Shown here piece by piece: positions 17,570 to 25,930 of a stretch of DNA of 64,000 nt. The stretch covers positions 1 through 64,000 of the forward strand of contig JAIQET010000008.1 of assembly GCA_020073645.1 (NCBI GenBank), given 5' to 3'. This stretch comes from Terriglobia bacterium (GTDB lineage Bacteria > Acidobacteriota > Terriglobia > Terriglobales > Acidobacteriaceae). Every line of letters starts with the position of its first letter. Within the stretch, counting starts at the first letter, position 1. The position numbers were made by a program, and so were the translations under genes. The notes beneath the pieces are model-generated. The model searched no databases. It was not told where the DNA came from and was given only the letters and a program-made list of their open reading frames with translations.

Positions 17570-17972
17570 TTGCAAAATCCTGTCGAGCTTGTTTTGAAGT
17601 TCCTGGAAAAGATCAATCAGCACGACGTTGATGGATTGGTGAGTCTCATGTCCGAGCAACACGTGCTGGTCGATTCTCTGGGAAACCGGTTGCAAGGGCG
17701 TGAGAAGCTGAAGGCAGGCTGGCAGGCATACTTCGAGATGTGCCCGGATTACACCGTGTCCCACGAGGAGATTTTTGCGCAAGGGCAACGTGGTGGCGGC
17801 CTTCGGCTCGGCGGGAGGAACGATTGCTGCGAAAGGCGAATTGAAGCCGGAGAACCGCTGGCGAATTCCCGCTGCCTGGATGGCAACCGTACGAACCGGC
17901 CAGCTCGTGGAGTGGCGGGTCTATGCCGACAATAAGCCCGTCTACGAAATCCTGAACCGGCTTAAGTCGTAA
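17570..17972 (+). pseudogene. NTF2-like (SnoaL) protein, frameshifted
   Basis: The first frame starts at TTG 17570 and gives VELVLKFLEKINQHDVDGLVSLM, a typical SnoaL-like N terminus, through SHEEIFAQG. The remainder (VVAAFGSAGGTIAAKGELK and later WRVYADNKPVYEIL) is in another frame to the TAA at 17970. Removing one G from the GGG at 17783-17785 joins them into a normal 133-residue NTF2-fold protein. This is either decay or a homopolymer read error. It lies between metK and ahcY. Function of the intact family is varied and not assignable. Confidence 0.75.
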
Positions 17973-18032
17973 CGCAGAAACAACTAGAGTTCTAGAACCA
18001 AGATTCAGAGCAATCCGCGCCACAGGAGAAGT

Positions 18033-19310
18033 ATGTCGACCACACCGACGCAAGTGAATTGTGACATCAAGAACATCGAACTGGCCGATCTGGGCAAGAA
18101 GCGCATTGACTGGGCCAACCAGTCGATGAAAGTCCTGCAGATCATCCGCAAAGAGTTCATCAAGAACCAGCCGCTGAAGGGCATCCGCGTGTCGGCCTGC
18201 CTGCACGTGACCGCCGAGACCGCCAACCTGGCGGTCTGCCTGCGTGACGGCGGAGCCGACGTCGCGTTGTGCGCGTCCAACCCGCTCTCCACCCAGGACG
18301 ACGTGGCTGCCAGCCTGGTGCGCGACCACGGCATTCCCGTGTTCGCCATCAAGGGCGAGGACAACGACACCTACTACAACCACATCCTGGCGGCGATTGA
18401 CCACAAGCCGCACATCACCATGGACGATGGCGCCGACCTGGTCTCCGTGTTGCATACCAAGCGGCAAGACGCGCTGGTGGGAGTGATCGGCGGAACCGAA
18501 GAGACCACTACCGGCGTGATTCGCCTGCGCGCCATGGCCAAGCAAGGCGTGCTGCGCTACCCCATCGTGGCGGTCAACGATGCCGACACCAAGCACCTGT
18601 TCGACAACCGCTACGGCACCGGACAGTCCACCATTGACGGCATCATTCGCGCTACCAATTTCCTGTTGGCGGGATCGAAGTTCGTGATTGCCGGCTACGG
18701 CTGGTGCGGACGCGGGCTAGCCAGCCGCGCCCGTGGCGCCGGCGCCGAGGTCATCATCACGGAAGTTGATCCGACGAAAGCTCTGGAAGCGGTGATGGAC
18801 GGCTTCCGCGTCATGTCGATGAACGAAGCCGCCAAAATGGGTGACGTGTTCTGTACCGTCACCGGCAACAAGATGGTGCTGACCAAAGATCACTTCGACG
18901 TGATGAAGGATGGCGCAATCATTTCGAACTCCGGCCACTTCAACGTGGAGATCGACATTCCGGCGCTGGAGAAGATGTCGTCCTCCAAGCGCCCCACGCG
19001 CAACTTCGTCGAGGAGTACTCGCTCAAGGACGGCCGCAAGATCAACCTGCTGGGCGAGGGCCGCCTCATCAACCTGGCTGCGGCGGAAGGCCATCCACCG
19101 TCCGTCATGGACATGAGCTTCGCCGACCAGGCGCTTTCGGTCGAGTACATGGTTAAGAATGCCACCACGCTCGAGAAGAGGGTCTATAAAGTCCCCGAGG
19201 AGTTGGACAAGCGGGTGGCGAAGTTGAAGCTCGAGTCCCTGGGCATCAAGATTGACCGCCTCACGCCGGAGCAGGAAGAGTATCTGGCGGGGTGGTCGGA
19301 AGGAACCTAA
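18033..19310 (+). CDS. ahcY: Adenosylhomocysteinase
   Basis: NAD-dependent hydrolase of S-adenosylhomocysteine to adenosine and homocysteine (425 aa), removing the inhibitory product of SAM-dependent methylation. Visible motifs are [35 protein letters not shown], the Rossmann loop [18 protein letters not shown] near residue 215, and the near-terminal [20 protein letters not shown]. It lacks the roughly 40-residue insertion of many proteobacterial forms. ATG 18033 follows AGGAG at 18024-18028. The metK-ahcY neighbourhood closes the methyl cycle. A heptad array begins four bases after the stop. Confidence 0.97.
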   Translation: MSTTPTQVNCDIKNIELADLGKKRIDWANQSMKVLQIIRKEFIKNQPLKGIRVSACLHVTAETANLAVCLRDGGADVALCASNPLSTQDDVAASLVRDHGIPVFAIKGEDNDTYYNHILAAIDHKPHITMDDGADLVSVLHTKRQDALVGVIGGTEETTTGVIRLRAMAKQGVLRYPIVAVNDADTKHLFDNRYGTGQSTIDGIIRATNFLLAGSKFVIAGYGWCGRGLASRARGAGAEVIITEVDPTKALEAVMDGFRVMSMNEAAKMGDVFCTVTGNKMVLTKDHFDVMKDGAIISNSGHFNVEIDIPALEKMSSSKRPTRNFVEEYSLKDGRKINLLGEGRLINLAAAEGHPPSVMDMSFADQALSVEYMVKNATTLEKRVYKVPEELDKRVAKLKLESLGIKIDRLTPEQEEYLAGWSEGT

Positions 19311-19313
19311 GAG

Positions 19314-19348
19314 CAGTCGTCAGTCGTCGGTCATCAGTCTTCAGCGGG
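19314..19348. repeat. Heptad array after ahcY
   Basis: Five seven-base units, CAGTCGT, CAGTCGT, CGGTCAT, CAGTCTT and CAGCGGG, starting four bases after the ahcY stop codon. No inverted partner is seen within the 280-base gap that follows. Confidence 0.7.
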
Positions 19349-19593
19349 GCGGCGCGGGCCGCTCCGTTTGGTTTTTGGGGGCTTTCCGCGCCGGGGTGAG
19401 GCCTGCGGGGTGCCCGTCACGCGAGAAATGAGGCAACCGGCAGCCATTAACATTCCGATATTGTTATGGTCTGTTCGCTAAACCGGCATGCCCAGCGAAG
19501 AACCATCGCGCGAAATTTAACAAAACATTGACAACCCCCTTCGCGCGGCGTTGTAGATTGCCGGGGTTCGAATCAGTTTTGAGAGGGTTTACC

Positions 19594-20943
19594 ATGATTC
19601 GCTTCCTGCCGGCTTTCACTCTTTTCTTGCTTGGGTTGGGATTGCTGCCGCACGCAAGTGCGCAACAACTCCAGATTTCGCCATCCAGCCTGACCTTCAA
19701 GAATCAACTGGTGAACACCACCAGCGCTTCGCAGACCGTGACTTTAACCAACACCGGTAGCACCAGCGTGACCGTGAGCTCGATTGTGCCCAGCGGAACG
19801 TACAGCGACACAACCGACTGTGCGGTTCTGACCGCCGGGGAAAGCTGCACCATTGACATCAGCTTCAGTCCGGTCGCGGTGGGCACGACGAATGGCGCAG
19901 TCACTATTATGAGCAGCGCGCAGACGGGTCCGCAGTCGCTGGGGCTGGCGGGGACGGCGCTCGCTCCGGTGAAGGTGGCGCCGCTGACGCTGAACTTTGG
20001 CCTGGTGGCGGTGGGAACATCCAGCCAACCGAAGTCGGTGAAGCTGACCAACCAGCAGACGACGGCCGTCAGCATCACGGCCATCGCGACCAGCGGGAAC
20101 TACGCGCAGAGCAACAATTGTCCGGCGTCGCTGGCGGGCGGACAAAGCTGCAACATCCGCGTCGTGTTCCAGCCCACGGCGGGGACGGTGATCCCGGGAG
20201 CGCTCTCCATCTCCACCGATGCCACGGGGCCGGCCCCGGTGTCGCTGGTAGGAACCGGCACTAGCGGCCCCAGTTCGAACGTGTTGCTGTCGGCAGCGAG
20301 CCTGAACTTCGGGAGCGAGACAGTCGGCCTGTTTACCAACACGCAAACCGTGACTCTGACGAATACCAGCAGCACGAGTTCTCTGAATATTCAGAGCGTG
20401 ACTGCATCCGGATTCGGAGTGTACGACCTGCAATTTGCCAGGCCGCCGTGCAGCGGGATGCTGGCGCCGGGCGCGCAATGCGTGATCGTCGCATTCTTCA
20501 ATCCTCTGGCGAACCTCATGCCGGCGAGCTATCCGGGCGCGATCACCATCGTCGACAACGACGTGACCAGCCCGCAGGTGATCGGATTGTCGGGGAACGG
20601 GAGCAACGAGCTGACTTTTGGTCCGACCGCGCTGCACTTTTCACCGCAGAAAGTCGGGACCACCAGTCCACCCCAGATCGTGACCGTCACCAGTACCTTG
20701 CAACAGAGCGAAGGCCTCTTTCTCAACACCTTCAGTACCGGCGACTACAGCTTCGTGGGTTTCGGCACACACGCGTGTGTGAATGGAGAGATCGTGCCCG
20801 CAAGTTGCACGATCGCGGTGAGCTTTACGCCTAGCCGCACGGGCGTGGTGAATGGCGCCATCACGTTCGATAACTATCCGCTGTGCGGATTCGACTCGTG
20901 CCCCAAGCCGGCGGTGCTCAGCCTGACCGGCACGGGGCAGTAG
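19594..20943 (+). CDS. Secreted choice-of-anchor-D repeat protein
   Basis: A 449-residue exported protein. It starts at ATG 19594 with a signal peptide (MIRFLPAFTLFLLGLGLLPHASA, cleavage after residue 23). It then has four Ig-like ASPM/SPD-2/Hydin (choice-of-anchor D) modules of about 105 residues. Each contains LxF, QTVTLTNTGS-type and CxxLxxGxSCTIxVxFxP-type blocks with paired cysteines. Such repeats are abundant in Acidobacteriota envelope and surface proteins and probably mediate structural or protein-protein contacts. There is no catalytic domain. A TTGACA at 19528-19533 could be its -35 element, but the -10 is poor. A heptad array starts directly after the stop. Confidence 0.85.
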   Translation: MIRFLPAFTLFLLGLGLLPHASAQQLQISPSSLTFKNQLVNTTSASQTVTLTNTGSTSVTVSSIVPSGTYSDTTDCAVLTAGESCTIDISFSPVAVGTTNGAVTIMSSAQTGPQSLGLAGTALAPVKVAPLTLNFGLVAVGTSSQPKSVKLTNQQTTAVSITAIATSGNYAQSNNCPASLAGGQSCNIRVVFQPTAGTVIPGALSISTDATGPAPVSLVGTGTSGPSSNVLLSAASLNFGSETVGLFTNTQTVTLTNTSSTSSLNIQSVTASGFGVYDLQFARPPCSGMLAPGAQCVIVAFFNPLANLMPASYPGAITIVDNDVTSPQVIGLSGNGSNELTFGPTALHFSPQKVGTTSPPQIVTVTSTLQQSEGLFLNTFSTGDYSFVGFGTHACVNGEIVPASCTIAVSFTPSRTGVVNGAITFDNYPLCGFDSCPKPAVLSLTGTGQ

Positions 20944-21058
20944 GGTCGGAGGTCGGACGTCAGACTTCGGACCTTGGACCTCGGGCCAAGAAAATCCCCA
21001 CTTCTCAAAGAGCGCGAGAAGTGGGGCACCCTTCGGCTAATTGCTAACTGCTAATTGC
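20944..21058. repeat. Two heptad arrays flanking a hairpin between convergent genes
   Basis: Array one (20944-20985) has six units (GGTCGGA, GGTCGGA, CGTCAGA, CTTCGGA, CCTTGGA, CCTCGGG) starting at the base after the anchor-D stop. Array two (21038-21058) has TAATTGC, TAACTGC and TAATTGC, ending five bases before the asnA stop. The units of the two arrays are unrelated. Between them is the hairpin at 20996-21026. Each array thus abuts one gene end. Confidence 0.7.
20996..21026. terminator. Hairpin between convergent genes
   Basis: CCCCACTTCTC (20996-21006) and GAGAAGTGGGG (21016-21026) form a perfect 11-bp stem with a nine-base loop, between convergent ends of the anchor-D gene and asnA. The plus strand has no T-run after it; the minus strand has a short GATTTT. 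It is a plausible bidirectional terminator. Confidence 0.6.
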
Positions 21059-21062
21059 TCGT

Positions 21063-22205
21063 CTACTCCAGCACGAAAATGCTCTTCCGTGCGCACATCT
21101 CTTTCAGGACCTTCGGCCACACCGTGACACTGACTTCGCCTAGGTGAGCTTTCCTCAACAGGAGCATCAGCGTCCGTGACTGTCCGATGCCGCCACCGAT
21201 CGACAGCGGAATCTGGTTGTTCAAAATCGCCTGGTGATAGGGCAGCTTCATGAAGTCGAGCTGGTGCGAGAGCTCCAGCTGCTTCTTCAAGGTCTCCGCC
21301 GTCACCCGGACGCCCATCGAGGTCAGCTCGTGGCGCCGCCTGGTCACGTGGTTCCATACCAGGATGTCGCCGTTGAGCCCGTGCGTGTCTTTGCCGGTCT
21401 GGTCGTGGGTGTCGGTCACCCAGTCGTCATAGTCGGCAGCGCGCATCTCGTGCGGGTAGCCGTCTTTCAGCGGCCATCCAATCCCGATGATGAAGATGGC
21501 CGGATGCTTTTGAAGAATTTCAGTCTCGCGCTGCTTGCGCGGCAGGTCGGGATACATGTCGAGGATTTCCTCGGCATGGAAAAACTCGAGCTTCTCGGGC
21601 AGGTCGGGATAGCGGAAGTCTTTCAACTGCGGGAACAGGGATTGCGCGTAGCGCTCGGCGCCCACGATCACCTTCCAGATCTTGCTGATGATGGCTTTCA
21701 GGAAATCGAGATTGCGCTGATCGGCGGTGATCACGCGCTCCCAGTCCCACTGGTCCACGTAGGCGGAGTGGTCGTGATCGAGGAAATAATCCTTGCGCAC
21801 GGCGCGCATGTCGGTGCAGATGCCTTCACCCAGCCGGCAATCGAACTGCTTCAGCGCGACTCTTTTCCACTTGGTCGCGGCCTGCACCACCTGCGCGTCG
21901 ATGGGGTGCTTGTCGCGGTCGTTCGAGATGTGAAACTGGATCGGAGTGCGCGAGCCGTCGCGGTCCAGCATATCGTTGACGCCGCTTTCCACGTCCACGA
22001 TCAGAGGCACCTCAACCATGAACAGGTTGAGTTCCTTGCAGAGGTTGTCTTCGATGTAGCGCTTCACGTGGAAGATAACCTGCTGGGTTTCTTTCGGGGT
22101 CAGCAGGGAGCGGTAATCCTTGGGAAGTATTTTTTCGAGTTCCAGATAATCGCCAATGCCCGGCCCGGCCAGATCGGCCTTTTTGTCCAGTACCAGAGTG
22201 CTCAT
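21063..22205 (-). CDS. asnA: Aspartate-ammonia ligase (AsnA type)
   Basis: ATP-dependent asparagine synthetase that uses ammonia directly, related to class II aminoacyl-tRNA synthetases. It has 380 residues against about 330 in enterobacteria. The extra length is mainly two internal insertions and the N-terminal 15 residues. Recognisable regions are the FMVEVPLIV strand, VNDMLDRDGSRTPIQF, VALKQFDCRLGEGICTDMRAVR, DHSAYVDQWDWE, and the terminal motif-3-like block PLSIGGGIGQSRTLMLLL. ATG 22205 follows AAGGAGAGG. It is single on its strand and converges with the anchor-D gene. Confidence 0.94.
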   Translation of the reverse strand: MSTLVLDKKADLAGPGIGDYLELEKILPKDYRSLLTPKETQQVIFHVKRYIEDNLCKELNLFMVEVPLIVDVESGVNDMLDRDGSRTPIQFHISNDRDKHPIDAQVVQAATKWKRVALKQFDCRLGEGICTDMRAVRKDYFLDHDHSAYVDQWDWERVITADQRNLDFLKAIISKIWKVIVGAERYAQSLFPQLKDFRYPDLPEKLEFFHAEEILDMYPDLPRKQRETEILQKHPAIFIIGIGWPLKDGYPHEMRAADYDDWVTDTHDQTGKDTHGLNGDILVWNHVTRRRHELTSMGVRVTAETLKKQLELSHQLDFMKLPYHQAILNNQIPLSIGGGIGQSRTLMLLLRKAHLGEVSVTVWPKVLKEMCARKSIFVLE

Positions 22206-22325
22206 GAATCCTCTCCTTGTGCAGACGGAGGTCTGCGTAGTCGCACGATGCCCAACTGTCTATTGGAGTCCGGGACGGGCCGAGGGTCAGTGCGGTAGGT
22301 CACAGGGGAGGGTGAGGAGAGACCA

Positions 22326-22353
22326 GCATTGAGCAGTCAGCACTCAGCGGTCA
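22326..22353. repeat. Heptad array upstream of asnA
   Basis: Four units, GCATTGA, GCAGTCA, GCACTCA and GCGGTCA, about 120 bases upstream of the asnA start. Read on the minus strand they are TGACCGC, TGAGTGC and TGACTGC, the same three units, in the same family, as the array ahead of bacterioferritin at 27897-27924. Confidence 0.7.
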
Positions 22354-22470
22354 GCCACGTCGAATCATCGAAGGGTTTGTTATCCGTGATGTTAGTGATA
22401 GACCGGCTGGTTTTTACCACGGAGACACGGAGAGCAGCACCGTTCTTGGGTAGTGGGCTGTTTTGAAGAT

Positions 22471-22749
22471 TCAGTGTGTGTTCATGCGACCGATAAGCAT
22501 CAGGACCGAGCGCAGAACGAAAAACACACCGACAACCCGAAAAAGAACCGTCATAATCTTGGTGTTGCGTGCCCGCCATTCGGGGGTTGGCGGCGGATTG
22601 AAGTTGGGGTGACGCTCACGAAGGCCAGTGGTCCAAGCGTTGTAGCGGATGGATAATGGTGCAGCCCAAAAGATCAGAACCAGTCCCAATAGGGCGAATC
22701 CGGCATCTATAGCCCAACTCAAGTTGCCGCTCCTTGCACCTTCCTCCAC
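22471..22749 (-). CDS. Small membrane protein, hypothetical (92 aa)
   Basis: Hypothetical protein with two hydrophobic helices, near residues 11-32 (IDAGFALLGLVLIFWAAPLSI) and 66-86 (VLFRVVGVFFVLRSVLMLIG). They are separated by a polar loop with NFNPPPTPEWRARNTKI. GTG 22749 is the apparent start. A two-TM topology with both ends on the same side is likely. I do not recognise a family. It stands alone between asnA and tldD. Confidence 0.55.
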   Translation of the reverse strand: MEEGARSGNLSWAIDAGFALLGLVLIFWAAPLSIRYNAWTTGLRERHPNFNPPPTPEWRARNTKIMTVLFRVVGVFFVLRSVLMLIGRMNTH

Positions 22750-22926
22750 ATGGTCTCACCGATTCCTCCAAACTCCAAACGTGATCGCCGAGGCCAGCTT
22801 CCAGCGCGGGAGTCACCCGCAGGTTTGATGCACGCGGCAGAGATTGTAATAGGCATGGTAGATCGCCACCAATTCCTGGGCTTGCTCCTTGGCTCCGTGC
22901 CTCTGTGGTAGATTTGATTTTCTGCC

Positions 22927-24393
22927 ATGAAGGACCTCGCCGCCCAGGCCCTGAACGTCGCCGCGCTTCGCGGCGCCTCCTACGCCGACGCCCGCGTAGC
23001 GGACGATCGCAGTCGGGCCCTATCTACCAAGAACGGCAAGATTGGAAGCGCCTCGGATTCCGAGTCGCTCGGGATCGGGGTGCGGGTGATCGCCGATGGG
23101 GCCTGGGGATTTGCGGCTTCGGACGATCTGACCCGGGCAGCGGTGGAAGCGACTGCCGCTCGCGCTGTAGATATCGCCAAGGCGTCGGCCCGCGTCAAGC
23201 AGCACGACATCCAGCTTGCTCCGGAGCAGCCTGTCACTGCGGAGTGGACTTCGCCTTTCCAGATTGATCCGTTCACTACTTCTGTTGAGCAGAATCTCGA
23301 TCTGCTGCTGAAGATTGACTCCGAGTTGCGCTCGGTGGCCGGGGTAACGTTGGCTGAGACCAACATGAACTTCCGGCGGGAGGAATCGTGGTTCACGTCG
23401 TCGGAAGGCGCCAACATTCATCAGACCAAGTACACGACGGGCGCTGGTTACGCGGCGCATGCCTTTGCCGGAAGCGAAATCCAGAAGCGGTCGTATCCCA
23501 ACTCGTATGGTGGACAGTGGCAGAACAAGGGCTACGAGCTGATCGGCGAATTGAGGCTGGTGGAGAACGCGCGCCGGATAGGCGAAGAAGCAGTGGCGCT
23601 GCTGAAGGCGGAGCGGTGTCCGGAAGGCGCTTTCGACATCATTCTGGACGGCTCGCAGCTGGGCCTGCAGATTCACGAGTCGGTGGGGCATCCCATCGAA
23701 CTGGATCGCGTGCTGGGCATGGAAGCCAACTTCGCCGGGACGTCGTTTCTCACTCTCGACAAGCTGCGCACCCTGCGTTATGGCAGCGAGCTGGTCAACA
23801 TTGTCGCCGATGCGCGCCAGGAACACGGCCCGGGCCTGGGCACGTTTGCCTTCGACGAAGAAGGGGTTCCGGCGCAGTGCACGCCGATCATCACCAACGG
23901 TTTGTTCACGGGGTATCTGAGTTCGCGTGAGACGGCCCATACCATCGGGGCGAGTCGGTCCGGCGGGACTCTGCGGGCGGAGGGCTGGAACCGGCTGCCG
24001 ATCATCCGTATGACTAACGTCAGCATTCTGCCCGGCGAGAAACCGCTCACCCGCGAACAGCTCATTGCTTCAACCGACCACGGCATTTACATGGAGACCA
24101 ACCGCTCCTGGTCCATCGACGACAAGCGTTACAACTTCCAGTTTGGCTGCGAGATGGGATGGGAGATCAAGGGTGGCAAGCGGGTGCGCATGTTGAAAAA
24201 CCCGTCGTATTCGGGGATCACGACCGAATTTTGGAATTCGATGGATGCGATCTGCTCGCGGGATGAGTGGGTGCTGTGGGGCGTGCCGCATTGCGGCAAG
24301 GGCCAGCCGCAGCAGGTGATGGGGACGGGGCATGGGGCGGCTCCGGCGAGATTTCACAACGTCAAGGTTGGGTCTGCGTATAAGGGCAACTAG
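22927..24393 (+). CDS. tldD: Metalloprotease TldD
   Basis: Catalytic subunit of the TldD/TldE (PmbA) zinc protease complex (488 aa). In studied bacteria it degrades unfolded peptides, matures microcin B17-type RiPPs and helps dispose of antitoxins such as CcdA. The HExxxH zinc motif is intact (IHESVGH, near residue 245), and the downstream Cys ligand region (LWGVPHCGKGQPQQ) is present near 458. ATG 22927 has no strong ribosome site but fits the family start (LAAQALNVAALRGASYADAR). Its partner tldE follows 145 bases later. The gap holds a palindromic repeat and a heptad array. Confidence 0.95.
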   Translation: MKDLAAQALNVAALRGASYADARVADDRSRALSTKNGKIGSASDSESLGIGVRVIADGAWGFAASDDLTRAAVEATAARAVDIAKASARVKQHDIQLAPEQPVTAEWTSPFQIDPFTTSVEQNLDLLLKIDSELRSVAGVTLAETNMNFRREESWFTSSEGANIHQTKYTTGAGYAAHAFAGSEIQKRSYPNSYGGQWQNKGYELIGELRLVENARRIGEEAVALLKAERCPEGAFDIILDGSQLGLQIHESVGHPIELDRVLGMEANFAGTSFLTLDKLRTLRYGSELVNIVADARQEHGPGLGTFAFDEEGVPAQCTPIITNGLFTGYLSSRETAHTIGASRSGGTLRAEGWNRLPIIRMTNVSILPGEKPLTREQLIASTDHGIYMETNRSWSIDDKRYNFQFGCEMGWEIKGGKRVRMLKNPSYSGITTEFWNSMDAICSRDEWVLWGVPHCGKGQPQQVMGTGHGAAPARFHNVKVGSAYKGN

Positions 24394-24459
24394 CGCAGCT
24401 GGGAAACGATCCGCAAGCGATCTTGCCGGGTTCAAGAAACACAAGGTCCCTCGACTCGC

Positions 24460-24483
24460 CGCCCATTCGCAAGCGAATGGGCG
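24460..24483. repeat. Perfect palindromic hairpin in the tldD-tldE gap
   Basis: CGCCCATTCGC, AA, GCGAATGGGCG: an 11-bp perfect stem. It sits inside a longer stretch (about 24400-24503) ending CTTCGCTCAGGATGAC that looks like a dispersed acidobacterial intergenic repeat. A bulged GATCCGCAAGCGATC precedes it at about 24407-24421. Confidence 0.5.
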
Positions 24484-24514
24484 GGCTTCGCTCAGGATGA
24501 CAGTTTGTGGAAGG

Positions 24515-24542
24515 TGAGTGCTGATGGCTGAGTGCTGAATGC
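24515..24542. repeat. Heptad array containing the tldE start codon
   Basis: Four units, TGAGTGC, TGATGGC, TGAGTGC and TGAATGC. The ATG at 24539-24541 that opens the tldE frame is inside the last unit. No ribosome site is evident within 15 bases, since the array occupies that place. Confidence 0.7.
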
Positions 24543-25924
24543 TAGATAAGAACCGCGCTGGGGACATTTTTCAACGGATCAGGGAGCACTCGACTGCCGA
24601 CGAAGTCGAGGCACTTTTCTATGGCACCAACTCTGCGCTCACGCGCTTTGCCAATAACACCATCCATCAAAACGTCGCGGAAGAGAACTGTGTAGTCTCG
24701 GTGCGGACGGCGTTTGGCGGACGTACTGCTCGGGCCACCACCAATAAGCTGGATGACGAAAGCCTGAAGCGGGTGGTGCAGGCCTCGGAGAACCTGGCGA
24801 AGGTGCAGCACCCGGACCAGGAGCTGCTGCCGATGGCCGACGCGGACAAGAGTGTCCGCGCCACACGGGCAGTGCCATCCCGTTACTTCGAGCAGACCGC
24901 GGCCATCACTCCGGAGCAGCGGGCAGAGGTGGTTGGGAAGATCGTTTCGATTGCCAAGAAGCGTGACCTCACGACGGCAGGTATTTTCTCCACTTCCGAG
25001 TCGGTCGAGGGAATCTTCAACTCGCGCGGTTTGGCCGACTGGCACACGCAGACCTCGTCGGAGGTTTCCATCACCATGCTGGCGGCCGATTCCTCGGGAT
25101 GGCAGAAAGCCAACTCACCGAATGTGGCGAATCTCGACCCGGTCGCCCTGGCCGAACTCGCCGCCCGAAAAGCCTTTCATTCCGCTGCTCCGCGGGAAAT
25201 TCCGGCAGGGAAGTACACGGTCATCTTGGAGCCGGCGGCGGTGCTCGATATCGTTGGATTCATGTTCTACGACTTTGGTGGGCTGGCCATCCTCGACCAG
25301 CGATCGTTTCTCAACAATCGGGTTGGCACAAAACTATTCGGCGACAACATTGACATCTGGGATGACGTCGGCCATCCGCTGCAATCCGGCGCTCCTTTCG
25401 ACGGCGAGGGAGTCCGCCGACAGCGTGTGCAGTTGGTGGACAAGGGCGTGGTCAAGCGGTTGGTCTATGCCCGCGGAACCGCGGAGAGGATGAAGAACTC
25501 AGAGCATAAAGACTCAGTCGGCCCGATCGAGCCCACCGGCCACGGGTTTCCTTTGCCGAACGAAATGGGCGAAGCGCCCATGAACATTGTCTTCAGCGGT
25601 CCCCGCGAGCCCAGGACCATTGACCAGATGATTGCGTCTACCGAACACGGCGTGCTGGTCACCCGCCTGTGGTATATCCGCGAAGTCGATCCGTACGAAA
25701 AAATTCTCACCGGCATGACGCGTGACGGCACTTTCTACGTGGAAGACGGCAAAGTCCGCCACGGCGTGCGCAATTTCCGCTTCAATGAGAGCCTGCTGCA
25801 CATGCTTTCGAACGTAGAAGAGATGGGCACTCCGGTCCGCGCAAGCGGAGAGGAATCGTTCGACATGGTGGTGCCTGCGATGAAGGTGCGGGAGTTTAAT
25901 TTTACGGAAGTGACGAAGTTTTAG
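24539..25924 (+). CDS. tldE: TldE/PmbA, partner of TldD
   Basis: Non-catalytic partner of TldD in the TldD/E protease (461 aa). It has the same fold but lacks HExxxH, as expected for TldE. Recognisable blocks are GTNSALTRFANNTIHQNVAEENC near the N terminus, GIFSTSESVEGIFNSRGL near 165, the FDGEGVRRQRVQLVDKGVVKRLVYARGTA region near 285, and STEHGVLVTRLWYIREVDP near 370. The only start that keeps the conserved N terminus is the ATG at 24539, which lies inside a heptad repeat and has no obvious Shine-Dalgarno. Its expression may rely on readthrough from tldD or on an atypical start. Confidence 0.93.
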   Translation: MLDKNRAGDIFQRIREHSTADEVEALFYGTNSALTRFANNTIHQNVAEENCVVSVRTAFGGRTARATTNKLDDESLKRVVQASENLAKVQHPDQELLPMADADKSVRATRAVPSRYFEQTAAITPEQRAEVVGKIVSIAKKRDLTTAGIFSTSESVEGIFNSRGLADWHTQTSSEVSITMLAADSSGWQKANSPNVANLDPVALAELAARKAFHSAAPREIPAGKYTVILEPAAVLDIVGFMFYDFGGLAILDQRSFLNNRVGTKLFGDNIDIWDDVGHPLQSGAPFDGEGVRRQRVQLVDKGVVKRLVYARGTAERMKNSEHKDSVGPIEPTGHGFPLPNEMGEAPMNIVFSGPREPRTIDQMIASTEHGVLVTRLWYIREVDPYEKILTGMTRDGTFYVEDGKVRHGVRNFRFNESLLHMLSNVEEMGTPVRASGEESFDMVVPAMKVREFNFTEVTKF

Positions 25925-25930
25925 GAGCGG

